64,000 nt of DNA from Tsuneonella litorea (GCF_025154015.1 NZ_JAOAMV010000001.1:620001-684000), one strand, 5' to 3'. Numbered from the stretch's first letter, positions 1-8,467 are shown. Notes: a model not told the origin generated them from the letters alone. Translations and numbers: made by a program.

Positions 1-139
1 CGAGGCCGCGCTGACGCTGCACTTCCGCGACGGGCCGCTCGAGGTGGCCCCACTCGCGGGGGCGCAGCACAAGCCGCGCCGGGTGCCGCCGGCGCGACGG
101 GCGGAACCGCCCGCCGGTCAGGACGATTTGTTCGGGTGA
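1..139 (+). CDS. xseA: Exodeoxyribonuclease VII large subunit, C-terminal end (partial)
   Basis: Only the last 45 codons are inside the window (first full codon at base 2, TGA at 137-139). The tail contains GPLEVAPL and ends QDDLFG, which resembles the strand-rich C-terminus and variable tail of sphingomonad XseA. XseA is the nuclease subunit of exonuclease VII, which degrades single-stranded DNA in repair. The identity also rests on the next gene being DUF2093, which is often found beside xseA in alphaproteobacteria. None of the catalytic region is visible, so this is a context-supported call. Confidence 0.6.
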   Translation, partial: EAALTLHFRDGPLEVAPLAGAQHKPRRVPPARRAEPPAGQDDLFG

Positions 140-163
140 GCGCGAGATGATAGAGGCGATGCC

Positions 164-364
164 ATGCTGATGAATGCAAGCGATCGGGCGGCCCAACTGA
201 TCTACGGGCCCAACGGGTTTCGCGTCATGCGGCCCGGCAACCACGTCGTCTGCGCGGCAAGCGGCGTTCCGGTGCCGCTCGAGGAACTGCGGTACTGGAG
301 CGTGGAGCGGCAGGAGGCCTACGCCAGCGCCGAACTCGCAACGCGGAGGCTCATCTCCGGGTGA
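164..364 (+). CDS. DUF2093 domain-containing protein
   Basis: This 66-residue protein matches the small DUF2093 family of alphaproteobacteria: it has the pattern LIYGPNGFRV, RPG, a C-x8-P segment and the highly conserved ending LRYWSVERQEAYAS. The function is not known. There is no signal peptide or membrane segment. It starts 24 bases after xseA and its TGA overlaps the GTG start of the following M23 peptidase by four bases, so the three genes are probably one transcript. ATG at 164 is used; the in-frame ATG at 170 is an equally possible start. Confidence 0.85.
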   Translation: MLMNASDRAAQLIYGPNGFRVMRPGNHVVCAASGVPVPLEELRYWSVERQEAYASAELATRRLISG

Positions 365-1275
365 AGCGTCGCGCGGTCGTAACCCTGTCGCTGGTCGTGG
401 GTGCCTGCGTCCCGGCGGGCGCTCCGCCCGCGCCGGACAGCACCGCGATTGTCCAGCCGGTGCGCAAGCCGACCCCCGCGCCCACGCCCTCTGCCGCCGC
501 GGTGCCCGCGCTCTCCGGCCCGAGCACGTTCGTGTTCGACGGACAGCTCACCCAGGGCGGCTGGATCCGCGGGCAGGCGCCCGCCGGCACCCGCAGCGCA
601 AGCCTCGGCGACACGGCGCTTCGGCTCGACGCCGAGGGGCGGTTCTTCGCCGCGTTTGACCGCGATGCCGGCCCGTCGCAAACGCTGACCGCGCGGCTCG
701 CCGACGGTCGCGTGGTCGAGAGCCCGCTGACGGTCAGCCCGCGGGCGTGGAACATCGAGCACATCGACGCCGCGCGCCTCCCGGGCGGGCCGACCGAGGC
801 GTTCATGCGGATTCGCCGACCCGAACTGGCGCGCATTCGTGCCGCCCGCGCCACCGATCACGACGTCGATGGCTGGCGGCAGGCCTTCGTCTGGCCGGTC
901 AAGGGGCGCATCTCGGGGCGGTTCGGCGCGCAGCGGATCTATCGCGGCGAGCCGGGTTCGTACCACTCGGGCCTCGACATCGCGCCTGGGGGTGGCACGC
1001 CTTACGTTGCGCCCGCCGACGGCATCGTCGTGCTGGCGGCGACCAGCCCGTTCTCGCTCGAGGGCAACCTGCTGATGATCGACCACGGCGGCGGGCTCAA
1101 CAGCGCGTTCCTGCACTCGGACCGGCTGGTGGTGAGCGAAGGGCAACGGGTCAAGCAGGGGCAGCTGCTCGGCTACGTCGGCGCGAGTGGGCGAACGACC
1201 GGGCCGCATCTTCACTGGTCGCTCGAATGGCAGGGCGCGCGGCTCGACCCGCTGCTGTTCCTCCCGCCGCAATAG
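361..1275 (+). CDS. M23 family metallopeptidase (LytM-type), probable lipoprotein
   Basis: A 304-residue protein with an N-terminal export signal that ends in a lipobox-like V-G-A-C at about residue 16, followed by a proline/alanine-rich linker. The C-terminal half is an M23 (LytM) domain. It has the zinc-ligand motif H-x3-D in YHSGLDIA and the second motif HLHWSLEW close to the end. Such proteins are peptidoglycan endopeptidases or, when degenerate, activators of amidases in the periplasm. Both expected zinc motifs are intact, so it may be active. The start is GTG at 361, overlapping the DUF2093 stop by four bases, which implies translational coupling. Confidence 0.9.
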   Translation: MKRRAVVTLSLVVGACVPAGAPPAPDSTAIVQPVRKPTPAPTPSAAAVPALSGPSTFVFDGQLTQGGWIRGQAPAGTRSASLGDTALRLDAEGRFFAAFDRDAGPSQTLTARLADGRVVESPLTVSPRAWNIEHIDAARLPGGPTEAFMRIRRPELARIRAARATDHDVDGWRQAFVWPVKGRISGRFGAQRIYRGEPGSYHSGLDIAPGGGTPYVAPADGIVVLAATSPFSLEGNLLMIDHGGGLNSAFLHSDRLVVSEGQRVKQGQLLGYVGASGRTTGPHLHWSLEWQGARLDPLLFLPPQ

Positions 1276-1285
1276 GAAGGGCGGG

Positions 1286-1831
1286 TCAGTCCACCCGCTT
1301 GACGCGAATGCCGCGGCGGCCCGCGATGTTCGCCATATAGCTTCCCATCGCCGCCTTGCGGATCACGATCTCCTCGCCGCGGGTCGGGTCGCGGTAGAGG
1401 ACCTGGCTGTCGGTCTGTTGCCAGCGGGCACCGTCGGGAAGCACGAAATACCATTTGCCCGGGGCGTATTCGCCGGCCCGCGCAATCGTGCTGGTCAGGG
1501 TCTGGAACTCCTCGCTCTCGTCGTCGTCGCCCCCGAAGATGCCCAGCTTGGGAAGCGTGAACCCGAACAGGCCCTTGCGGGTTTCGCGCACCGCCTCGCG
1601 GTCGGCGAAGGCGATGTCCCTGGCCGCTTCGGCAGCGGCGAGCGCGGCCGACGCCGCATCGAAGCACGCGAGCCTGCGGTCGGCCTCGGCGATCTCACGG
1701 CAAGAGTAGATGCCTTCGATCACGGCCGGGGTGGCGGTTGGCTGGGGATCGCGCGCGGCCGCGGTGCCTCCGCCGAACGCGCCGGCGACAACGGCGCCGG
1801 TGACAAGGGCACAGGTGACAAGGCGTTTCAT
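1286..1831 (-). CDS. Hypothetical exported protein
   Basis: The ATG at 1831 gives 181 residues beginning MKRLVTCALVTGAVVAGAF, a typical Sec signal peptide, with probable cleavage after AAA. The reading frame stays open upstream, but the extra 22 residues would spoil the signal peptide. The mature part has two cysteines (YSCRE and LACFD, about 16 residues apart), a short acidic patch GDDDESEE, and ends RGIRVKRVD. The spacing CRE..R-L-A-CFD resembles small sphingomonad periplasmic proteins, but I cannot name a family. It is convergent with the M23 gene, with a 10-base gap. Confidence 0.7.
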   Translation of the reverse strand: MKRLVTCALVTGAVVAGAFGGGTAAARDPQPTATPAVIEGIYSCREIAEADRRLACFDAASAALAAAEAARDIAFADREAVRETRKGLFGFTLPKLGIFGGDDDESEEFQTLTSTIARAGEYAPGKWYFVLPDGARWQQTDSQVLYRDPTRGEEIVIRKAAMGSYMANIAGRRGIRVKRVD

Positions 1832-1902
1832 CGTCGGCAACCCGTTTCTCCCGGCCGTTTTCTGGCTTGCGACCCCGGCATAGCATTGGCCAGACAACGC
1901 GA

Positions 1903-1937
1903 AAAGGGCGCGCGGACCGAGGTCTCGCGCGCCCTTT
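1903..1937 (-). terminator. Rho-independent-type terminator of rpmB
   Basis: A perfect 12-base inverted repeat (AAAGGGCGCGCG at 1903-1914, its complement at 1926-1937) encloses a loop that itself contains a GACC/GGTC pairing. It lies 22 bases past the rpmB stop on the minus strand, and the minus-strand hairpin ends in TTTTCG. The position and stem strength support a terminator, although the T tract is short, as is usual in this genome. Confidence 0.75.
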
Positions 1938-1958
1938 CGAGCAGCCCTGGGACCGCAA

Positions 1959-2249
1959 TCAGGCGGCGGTCTTTTCCGCCTTCTTCAGCTCGCGCTTCAC
2001 CTTGAGCGCGCTGGCCGAAAGCTTGTCGTCGCTGGTCTTCAGCAGCCACGCATCGAGCCCGCCGTTGTGCTCGACCGAGCGCAGGCCCTGGGTCGAAACG
2101 CGGAACTTGAAGCTGCGGTCGAGCTTCTCGCTCATCAGCGTCACGTTCTGCAGGTTGGGCAGGAAGACCTTCTTGGTCTTGTTGTTGGCGTGGCTCACGT
2201 TGTGGCCGACCTGGCGGCCCTTGCCGGTGAGTTCGCAGATGCGGGACAT
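1959..2249 (-). CDS. rpmB: 50S ribosomal protein L28
   Basis: A 96-residue basic protein that begins [10 protein letters not shown] and contains the L28 hallmarks [10 protein letters not shown] and FLPNLQNV. Alphaproteobacterial L28 is normally 90 to 100 residues, so this is full length. It is a structural component of the large ribosomal subunit. It is a stand-alone gene with its own terminator downstream, as is usual for rpmB without rpmG in this group. It is divergent from tadA, with about 96 bases between the two start codons for both promoters. Confidence 0.97.
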   Translation of the reverse strand: MSRICELTGKGRQVGHNVSHANNKTKKVFLPNLQNVTLMSEKLDRSFKFRVSTQGLRSVEHNGGLDAWLLKTSDDKLSASALKVKRELKKAEKTAA

Positions 2250-2345
2250 GACAAATCTCTTCGATAAGCTGGTTCGGCAGTGCCGGGAAAGGCGCGCGCT
2301 TAGCGAGGCACTCGCGAATCGTCAAGCACCTGCTAGGGAACCGCG

Positions 2346-2801
2346 ATGACCCGCTGGCCGCTTCCCGAACCGATGAAACGCGCGCTCGCGCTCGCGCAGG
2401 CAGCGGCCGAGGCGGGCGAAGTGCCGATCGGCGCGGTCGTCGTCAAGGACGGGCGCGTGGTGGGGGAGGGCCGCAACGCGCCGCGCGGTCTGCACGATCC
2501 CACCGCGCACGCCGAGATCGCTGCGATTCGGATGGCGGCGACCGTGCTCGGCAACGAGCGGCTGACGGGCTGCGAGATGTTCGTCACGCTCGAACCGTGC
2601 GCGATGTGTGCCGGCGCCATCGTTCACGCGCGGATCGCGCGGCTGACGTACGCGGCGCCCGATCCCAAGGGCGGCGCGGTCGCCCACGGCGCGCGGGTGT
2701 TCGACCATCCCCAGGCGCTCCACAAGCCCGAGGTCGTGAGCGGCATCGGCGAGGCCGAGGCGGCCGAAATGCTGCGCGGGTTCTTCCGCGAAAGGCGCTA
2801 G
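2346..2801 (+). CDS. tadA: tRNA-specific adenosine deaminase (TadA-type nucleoside deaminase)
   Basis: A 151-residue deaminase of the cytidine/deoxycytidylate deaminase fold. The zinc-binding and catalytic residues are visible: HAE at residues 55-57 and PCAMC at 84-88, with the PIGAVVV strand before them. TadA converts adenosine 34 to inosine in the anticodon of tRNA-Arg(ACG), allowing it to read CGN codons. The length and the LTGCEMFVTLEPCAMCAGA block match TadA better than guanine deaminase. The gene ends in a four-base convergent overlap with the RNase T2 gene. Confidence 0.92.
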   Translation: MTRWPLPEPMKRALALAQAAAEAGEVPIGAVVVKDGRVVGEGRNAPRGLHDPTAHAEIAAIRMAATVLGNERLTGCEMFVTLEPCAMCAGAIVHARIARLTYAAPDPKGGAVAHGARVFDHPQALHKPEVVSGIGEAEAAEMLRGFFRERR

Positions 2802-3532
2802 AGCCCGCGCCAGATCTTTATCGGCGCGCCGTCCCTGGCGCCCAGTCGCCGGCGGTCGCACGCCCTCGGCATGAAGTCATTGCCGTAGCAGAGCCGCAGT
2901 TCCTGCAGCCAGCCGCGCGCGTTGAGCTTCACGCCGACCGCATCGCGCGGCCACGCGGGGTTCGCGTAGGTCCACCGATCGCGCAGCATCCCGGCGGTGA
3001 GGCCCGGCTCCTTCGACAGCCGGTCGAGGTCGGGCAGGCGCAGGCTGTCCCACAGGATGCGGGTGACGCGGAAATAGGTTTCCGGGCGGCGTACCATGCA
3101 GGTGCCGTGCTTGGCCCACTCGATCGCCTGCATCCGGGCCGAGGGCATCATGCACAGGTTCCGGCGAACCTCGGCGGGCGAGGGCCTGCGCGGGCTCGGG
3201 CACCACTGCGGCCAGCCGGAGAGACCTTCGGGCCACAGGCCGTGGACGACCAGCCCGAACCGCCCGCTCCGGCCGGAACACTGCATGGCATCGGCGGCGC
3301 GCGTCTCGCGCCCCTTGCAGAACTCGGGCGCCCAGCTGAGCGCAAGGGTGTAGCCGGTGATGGGTACTCGGCGCACGGGGCCGTCGGGGCGCACTTGCGG
3401 GACCTCGACGCCTGGGGGAACGCGGCACTGATATGCCTGCGCCGCGGCCGGGGCGGCGGCCAATGCGCACAGGGCGGCAAGGCTAGCGGAAAACCGCAGG
3501 GTCTGGCTCGCCCGCTTTCGAGAACCACCCAT
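2798..3532 (-). CDS. Ribonuclease T2 family protein, exported
   Basis: The ATG at 3532 gives 244 residues starting MGGSRKRASQTLRF with a signal peptide ending near AAAQA. Both catalytic blocks of RNase T2 are present: VHGLWPEG (catalytic H97) and EWAKHGTC (E138, H142), and several cysteines suit a disulfide-bonded periplasmic enzyme. RNase T2 cleaves single-stranded RNA with little base preference through a 2',3'-cyclic phosphate and acts in the periplasm or outside the cell. Its start lies within the 3' end of the preceding membrane-protein gene (50-base overlap), suggesting a shared transcript. The reading frame is open further upstream, but those residues have no signal character. Confidence 0.9.
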   Translation of the reverse strand: MGGSRKRASQTLRFSASLAALCALAAAPAAAQAYQCRVPPGVEVPQVRPDGPVRRVPITGYTLALSWAPEFCKGRETRAADAMQCSGRSGRFGLVVHGLWPEGLSGWPQWCPSPRRPSPAEVRRNLCMMPSARMQAIEWAKHGTCMVRRPETYFRVTRILWDSLRLPDLDRLSKEPGLTAGMLRDRWTYANPAWPRDAVGVKLNARGWLQELRLCYGNDFMPRACDRRRLGARDGAPIKIWRGL

Positions 3533-3905
3533 CGGCCGCAGGCACGAACAGCATGATCGCCGCGACGAAGCCAAGCGCCATCGCGGCAAGCCAGGTCGAC
3601 GAGACGAAGTCGGCGGCGCCGGCCTGCCACACGATCGCAAGCGCCCACGCCGCCTTTGCGAAGAGGAATGCCGGCACCAGCCAGCGCGCAAGGCGAAACG
3701 CGAAGAACCACACGAGGCCCGTGGTCATCAGCGCGATCGTCAGCCGCACGCTCGATCCGATGATGGCGGCGTCGCGGATCGCGCGCGGCAGCGCGGGATC
3801 GCTGAGGCCCGCCATCCCGTCGGCAAAGCTCAACAGCGCGGCGCCCGCAAACAGCGCCGCGAAGGCCCGGATCGGCCACGGTCGGGGACCCGTGCGCGCG
3901 CTCAC
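3483..3905 (-). CDS. Small integral membrane protein, unknown function
   Basis: A predicted 140-residue protein from GTG at 3905, which overlaps the nadC stop by four bases (GTGA). It has about four hydrophobic stretches: RAFAALFAGAALLSFA, a segment around LTIALMTTGLVWFFAF, LVPAFLFAKAAWALAIV and LAAMALGFVAAIMLFV. A conserved-looking aromatic/arginine border (FAFRLARW) lies in the middle. I do not recognise the family. Tight coupling to nadC upstream and overlap with the RNase T2 gene downstream suggest a nadC-membrane protein-RNase T2 transcript. The strand and frame are supported by hydrophobic periodicity and by the conserved stop/start overlap. Confidence 0.65.
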   Translation of the reverse strand: MSARTGPRPWPIRAFAALFAGAALLSFADGMAGLSDPALPRAIRDAAIIGSSVRLTIALMTTGLVWFFAFRLARWLVPAFLFAKAAWALAIVWQAGAADFVSSTWLAAMALGFVAAIMLFVPAADGWFSKAGEPDPAVFR

Positions 3906-4771
3906 AACGGGGTGAAGTCCAGCCCGATGTCGGCGGCTGGCGCGCTCTGCGTCAGGCGGCCGACAGAGACATAGTCGACCCCGGTCGCTGCCTTCGCCTT
4001 GATCGTACCGAGGTTGATGCCGCCGCTCGCCTCGGTCGGGACTCGCCCCGCGACCAGCGCGACGGCCTCGCGCAGGGTCGGCGGGTCCATGTTGTCGAGC
4101 AGCAGGCGCGTGGCGCCGGCCGAGAGCGCGGGCTCGATCTGGTCGATCCGGTCGACCTCGCAGATGATCTCGCGCACCCCGGCATCGACCGCGCGGCGCA
4201 CCGCTTCGCCGACCGAGCCGGCCACGAGAACGTGGTTGTCCTTGATCATCGCCGCGTCCCACAGGCCCATCCGGTGGTTCGCCGCGCCGCCCATGCGGGT
4301 CGCGTATTTTTCCAGGTGGCGCAGGCCGGGGATCGTCTTGCGGGTATCGAGCAGCGTACAGGCGGGGTTGTCCATCGCGCGGACGTATTCGCGGGTCATC
4401 GTCGCGATGCCGGAAAGATGCTGGACGGTGTTCAAGGCGCTGCGCTCGGCGGTGAGCATGGCGCGGGCATTGCCGGCGAGCCGCATCAGATCGGTGCCGG
4501 GCGCGACCGCCTCGCCCTCGCCGACGAGAAGCGCGATGTCCATGTCCGGGTCGAGCGCGTGGAAGAACGCCTCTGCCACCGGCAGCCCGGCGACAACGAT
4601 CGCGTCGCGGCTGTCCATCACGCCCGAAAACCGCGCGTCAGCCGGGATCACGCTCTCGCTGGTGACGTCATGCCCGCCGCCCGCAAGCCCCGCACCGAGA
4701 TCCTCGGCGAGCGTTTCGCGCACGAAGCGATCGAGGTCGAAGCCCTCGAGATGCCAGCCTTCAGTGGACAA
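3902..4771 (-). CDS. nadC: Nicotinate-nucleotide pyrophosphorylase (carboxylating)
   Basis: A 289-residue quinolinate phosphoribosyltransferase, which makes nicotinate mononucleotide from quinolinate and PRPP in de novo NAD synthesis. Typical blocks are AEDLG, the QHLSGIAT helix, the active-site LLDTRKTIPGLR, EKYA and IKDNH, and the C-terminal barrel residues EVDRI, LLLDNM and EASGGI. Length is normal. The only usable start is TTG at 4771, because an in-frame TAG lies just upstream; it overlaps the response-regulator gene by 11 bases. nadA and nadB are not nearby, so the pathway is split in this genome. Confidence 0.95.
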   Translation of the reverse strand: MSTEGWHLEGFDLDRFVRETLAEDLGAGLAGGGHDVTSESVIPADARFSGVMDSRDAIVVAGLPVAEAFFHALDPDMDIALLVGEGEAVAPGTDLMRLAGNARAMLTAERSALNTVQHLSGIATMTREYVRAMDNPACTLLDTRKTIPGLRHLEKYATRMGGAANHRMGLWDAAMIKDNHVLVAGSVGEAVRRAVDAGVREIICEVDRIDQIEPALSAGATRLLLDNMDPPTLREAVALVAGRVPTEASGGINLGTIKAKAATGVDYVSVGRLTQSAPAADIGLDFTPL

Positions 4772-5567
4772 AGCGGGCTACGACGTCGCGGTAGCTGCGG
4801 CTCACCTTCACCTCGGCCCCGCTCTCGAGCACCAGGAAGCACTCGCCGTTGGTGTGCGGGCGGACCTGGCGGACCTGGTTGAGGTTGACGATCGTCGAGC
4901 GGTGGACGCGCTGGAAGGTCCGCGGATCAAGGCGGCGTTCGAGGTCCTTCATCGTCTCGCGCAGGACGAGGCTGTTGTTGCCGGTGGAAATGACCATGTA
5001 GTCGCCGGCGGCCTCGATGTGCTCGATGGAGTCGATCTCGACGCGGAAGATCTGGCCGCGGTCCTTGATGTTGATGAGCTTCTCGTAGCGGTCGGCGCTC
5101 TCGCCCGGGTTCTCGTCCGCGGCGGCGAATTCCTCGGCCGCGTCGGGGGCGACTTCGCTGAGCACGTTCTTGAGCTTTTCGGCCTCCTCGGCGCTGCGCT
5201 TTTCGGCGAGCCGCTGGCGCACGCGCTCGACGGTGTCGGCGAGCTTGTCCTCGTCGACCGGCTTCATCAGGTAATTGACCGCGTTTGCCTCGAACGCGCG
5301 GATCGCGTGCTCCTCGAACGCGGTGACGAAGACGAACAGCGGCGGCTCGATCTCCATCACGCCCTTGACCACGCTGAACCCGTCGAAACCGGGCATCTGG
5401 ATGTCGAGGAAGACGAGGTCGGGTTTCTCGGTCTTGATCGCGCGGATCGCCTCGCGCCCGTTGGCGCAAGTGCCGATCACCTCGACGTCGTCGAACTTGT
5501 CGAGGCGGAGCTGGAGGCCCTGGATGGCGAGCTTCTCGTCGTCGACGATCAGGGTGCGAATGGTCAT
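4761..5567 (-). CDS. LytTR-family response regulator
   Basis: A 268-residue two-domain regulator. Residues 1-125 form a receiver domain with phospho-acceptor D55 in FLDIQMPGFDGF, acidic pair D9/D10, T in VFVTAF and K in LMKPVDE. A charged, helical linker rich in Glu and Ala follows. The last about 100 residues are a LytTR DNA-binding domain (YMVISTGNNSLVLRETMKD, RVHRSTIVNL). LytTR proteins bind paired direct repeats with a beta-sheet fold instead of an HTH. The gene overlaps the upstream kinase gene by four bases, which makes the two a cognate pair. Confidence 0.93.
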   Translation of the reverse strand: MTIRTLIVDDEKLAIQGLQLRLDKFDDVEVIGTCANGREAIRAIKTEKPDLVFLDIQMPGFDGFSVVKGVMEIEPPLFVFVTAFEEHAIRAFEANAVNYLMKPVDEDKLADTVERVRQRLAEKRSAEEAEKLKNVLSEVAPDAAEEFAAADENPGESADRYEKLINIKDRGQIFRVEIDSIEHIEAAGDYMVISTGNNSLVLRETMKDLERRLDPRTFQRVHRSTIVNLNQVRQVRPHTNGECFLVLESGAEVKVSRSYRDVVARFVH

Positions 5568-6772
5568 GCGGCAGTTCCAATCGATCGCGGTGCGGACCGC
5601 GGAGCAGTAACGGGTTCGGCGGGCGCGGGTTTCACCCTGCGGGCCGATTCCTCCCTTTCGGCGGCTTCATAGGGGATCTCGATGATCACCGTGAAACCGC
5701 CTTCGGGCGGATTGCGGATTTCGAATCGGTGGTCCTCACCATAGGCTTGGGCAAGACGGTCGCGGATGTTGGCAAGGCCGACGCCGGTCGACACCGTCCT
5801 GCCCACTCCCGCAAGCGCGCTCGAGTAGCTGGCGCGCGGCGGTCCCTCGCGCAAGCCCGGCCCGGTGTCCGACACGGCGACGCGCAGCCGCCGTCCGACG
5901 AGTTGCGCGGTCAGCGAGATGCACGCGCCTTCCTCCTGCGGGCTTACCGCGTACTTGATCGCGTTCTCGACCAGCGGCTGGAGCAGCATCGACGGAAGAC
6001 AGGCGTCCGCGGCCTCGGGATCGACGCGGAACTCGGTGCGCAAGCGCTCCTCGAACCGCATCCGTTCGATCCCGAGATAGAGCTGCAGCGTTTCGACCTC
6101 CTGCGCGACGGTAACCTTGCTGCCCGGCTCGCTGACCAGCGTGTGGCGCAGGAAGGCGCTGAGGCGGGTGAGCATCGCGTTCGCCGGCTCGGTCTGCTTG
6201 AGCAGGACCAGCGTGGAGATCGAGTTCAGGGTGTTGAACAGGAAGTGCGGGTTGAGCTGGTAGCGCAGCATGGCGAGCTGCGCGCTCGTCGCCTGGGCTT
6301 CGAGCCGCTCGAGCCGGTCGGCCTGTTCCTCGACCTGGAGGAAGAAGTTGATCGCGTAATAGAGCGCCGACCACGCCCCCAGCAGCGTGCCGTCGAGGAA
6401 CACGAGGCCGACGATCCGCTGGGCGAAAGTCATCTCGCGGATGCCCGAATAATAGATGCCCTGCAGCCACGAATCGATCGCCGCATAGATCGCCACTGCG
6501 GCGACCAGCACGACCCCCGACATCGTCCAGGTGACCACCGGGCGGCGCTGGATCAGCTGCCCGTAGATCACGCTCAGGATCAGGCTGATGGCGAAACCGG
6601 TGATGACCTGGACCAGCACGACCAGCAGCAGGTCCCACGGCTGCTGGTTGGCAAGCGCGGACATCGAGCGCAGCACCAGCACGCCCCCCCAGCCCGCGAA
6701 CTGCAGGTTCCAGAAGGCGGCGTTCTTGTTGTCGAAGAACGGCGCGGGGCGGAAAGGCAGCATCATCGGCAT
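5564..6772 (-). CDS. LytS/YpdA-like sensor histidine kinase
   Basis: A 402-residue membrane kinase. The first about 145 residues hold four hydrophobic segments with short loops and no large periplasmic domain. A coiled-coil linker (VEEQADRLERLEAQ) leads to the His_kinase domain with phospho-acceptor H176 in NPHFLFNTLNSIS, followed by a HATPase_c domain with LVENAIKYA and DTGPGL. This is the NPHFLFN class that pairs with LytTR regulators, and its partner is the next gene (four-base overlap). The stimulus is unknown. The upstream HD-domain gene is divergent and could share the control region at 6773-6869. Confidence 0.93.
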   Translation of the reverse strand: MPMMLPFRPAPFFDNKNAAFWNLQFAGWGGVLVLRSMSALANQQPWDLLLVVLVQVITGFAISLILSVIYGQLIQRRPVVTWTMSGVVLVAAVAIYAAIDSWLQGIYYSGIREMTFAQRIVGLVFLDGTLLGAWSALYYAINFFLQVEEQADRLERLEAQATSAQLAMLRYQLNPHFLFNTLNSISTLVLLKQTEPANAMLTRLSAFLRHTLVSEPGSKVTVAQEVETLQLYLGIERMRFEERLRTEFRVDPEAADACLPSMLLQPLVENAIKYAVSPQEEGACISLTAQLVGRRLRVAVSDTGPGLREGPPRASYSSALAGVGRTVSTGVGLANIRDRLAQAYGEDHRFEIRNPPEGGFTVIIEIPYEAAEREESARRVKPAPAEPVTAPRSAPRSIGTAA

Positions 6773-6869
6773 CGCAAGGCCCCTCTAAACTAGTTCGAGC
6801 GACGCGTCAGACAAGTTTTGCCATCGGGGGCGCCGATGGAGTAAGTGCAGCGGCAGGGAGATTCAGGCG

Positions 6870-7493
6870 ATGGGCGTTACCGAAGAAACCTTGGAAGACA
6901 TGGCGCACGGCGCAGCCGAGCGCGCGAAGTTCCGCGAGATGAAGGAAGGAACCCAGGAAGACTGGGCGATCATCGGCGGCGAGTACATGAATTTCGCCAA
7001 GGGGTTGCCCGACCGGGTGCTCGCACACCTCAAGCTGCTCGACGGCGATTTCGGCGGCTTCCCGGTGTGCCGGCTCGAACACTCGCTGCAGACCGCGACC
7101 CGCGCGCACCGCGACGGGCGCGACGAGGCCTATGTCGTCATGGCGCTGCTGCACGACATCGGCGACACGCTGGGCACCTACAACCACCCCGAGGTCGCGG
7201 CATCGATCATCAAGCCGTTCGTGTCCGAGGAAGTCCACTGGATCTGCCAGAACCACGGGCATTTCCAGGGGTACTACTACTTCCACTACCTCGGCATGGA
7301 CCGCGAATCGCGCGAGCAGTTCCGGGACCACCCCTTCTTCGACGCCTGTGCCGAGTTCTGCGAAAAATACGACCAGGCCGCGTTCGACCCGGACTACGAC
7401 AGCGAGCCGCTGGAGTTCTTCGAGCCGATGGTGCGCCGGGTGATGGCCCGGCCGATCAACTCGCTCTACGCCAAGGCTGCCGAAGCGGCCTAG
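6870..7493 (+). CDS. HD-domain protein (PhnZ/inositol-oxygenase-like fold suspected)
   Basis: A 207-residue soluble protein with the HD signature ALLHDIGD (H95-D96), preceded by LEHSLQTATRAHRDG (H71, H80) and followed by H106 and a cluster HWICQNHGHFQGYYYFHY (H123, H129, H131, H139). This order of histidines is seen in HD proteins related to the di-iron oxygenases PhnZ and inositol oxygenase, as well as in ordinary metal-dependent phosphohydrolases; sequence reading alone cannot separate the two. It has no signal peptide. It is divergent from the LytS-like kinase and ends in a four-base convergent overlap with the PDZ-M48 gene. The substrate is unknown. Confidence 0.8.
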   Translation: MGVTEETLEDMAHGAAERAKFREMKEGTQEDWAIIGGEYMNFAKGLPDRVLAHLKLLDGDFGGFPVCRLEHSLQTATRAHRDGRDEAYVVMALLHDIGDTLGTYNHPEVAASIIKPFVSEEVHWICQNHGHFQGYYYFHYLGMDRESREQFRDHPFFDACAEFCEKYDQAAFDPDYDSEPLEFFEPMVRRVMARPINSLYAKAAEAA

Positions 7494-8467
7494 TCGCCGG
7501 TGTCGCGCCGGAAGTGCGTCCGCCAGTCGGCGGCGCCTTCGCGCGTCATCAGCGCCTCGACCTGCGGCAGCTCGCCGCGCACGAACCCCGCGCGTTCGTC
7601 CCACCCGTCATGGGTGCGCGCGCGAAAGATCCAGCCCCCGTTGCGCGGTCCCCAGCGGTGGAAGAAGCGCGCCGCGGCTTGCGGATCGTAGCCCGCGTTG
7701 GCGAGCAGCCAGGGCATCAGGCGGTCGGCCTCGCGCTCGGTCACGCGGATGTTGCTGCGCTTGCGGCCCACCTGCTTGAGCCAGCCGCGGTGCCGCAGCA
7801 GGTTGTGCGCCAGTTCGTGCGCGATCGCCGCGGCGAACAGCTCCTCGTCGTAGCCGGTCCCGGCGAACCCGCGGCCGATCAGCACCCGCTGCCCGTCGGC
7901 GATCGCCTTGCCGCCGCCGTCGACCAGCTCGAACCGCGAGCGGCAGGCCGGCACGCCCGCGATCGCCGCGTCGCCGGTCGATCCGTCCGCCTTTCGCCAC
8001 GCGATCCGCACCGCGCCGTCCCGAGCGAGCGCCGCCTCGAGCCTGTCGTTGAGCGCGGCAAGGCGCTGCCACGAACCGGCCTTGGCCTGGGGCAGCGCCG
8101 CCATCGGTTCGCCGTCGATGGCGATCACCTCGTCGTTGGGCGATAGCCCGGCCGCCGCGGCGGGCGCGCCGGGGACCACCGCCTGCACCGCGACATCGCC
8201 CGCGATCCCCGCGGCCGCCCGCATCCGTTCGGGCGCGGCGTAGCTCGCCATGTCCTGCAGCAGCAGCCCGATTGCGGGCGCGGCGTCGCAGAACCGGGCA
8301 TTGCCCACGGCGAGCTTCCAGCCGATTGCCTGGAGCCGGAGATCTTCCTCCTGGAGCTGGGCCAGGCCTGCGCGGTCCTCGACGAGGCCCGCCCGCGCCG
8401 GTGGTCCGGGCGGTGCCAGCGCCAGTGCCAGCACCAGCGCGGCGAGCCGGGCGGCGCGACCGGTCAA
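7490..8467 (-). CDS. M48 family metallopeptidase with PDZ domain, exported
   Basis: A 325-residue protein with a signal peptide, a PDZ-like region at about 90-170 (VVPGAPAAAAGLSPNDEVIAI) and an M48 zinc-peptidase core. The zinc motif HELAH is at 217-221, and the third-ligand region EREAD is at 244-248. It is expected to work in the periplasm on misfolded or unassembled envelope proteins. The start is a TTG at 8467 that overlaps the stop of the DsbA-like gene (TTGA), so translation is probably coupled. Two M48 genes flank one thiol oxidoreductase here, which hints at a common envelope quality-control role. Confidence 0.88.
   Translation of the reverse strand: MTGRAARLAALVLALALAPPGPPARAGLVEDRAGLAQLQEEDLRLQAIGWKLAVGNARFCDAAPAIGLLLQDMASYAAPERMRAAAGIAGDVAVQAVVPGAPAAAAGLSPNDEVIAIDGEPMAALPQAKAGSWQRLAALNDRLEAALARDGAVRIAWRKADGSTGDAAIAGVPACRSRFELVDGGGKAIADGQRVLIGRGFAGTGYDEELFAAAIAHELAHNLLRHRGWLKQVGRKRSNIRVTEREADRLMPWLLANAGYDPQAAARFFHRWGPRNGGWIFRARTHDGWDERAGFVRGELPQVEALMTREGAADWRTHFRRDTGD

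Noticed and set aside
1281-1298. Hairpin GCGGGT/ACCCGC at the end of the M23 gene, considered as a terminator
   Set aside because: It has only six-base arms and overlaps the coding end of the convergent gene, so it may be chance.
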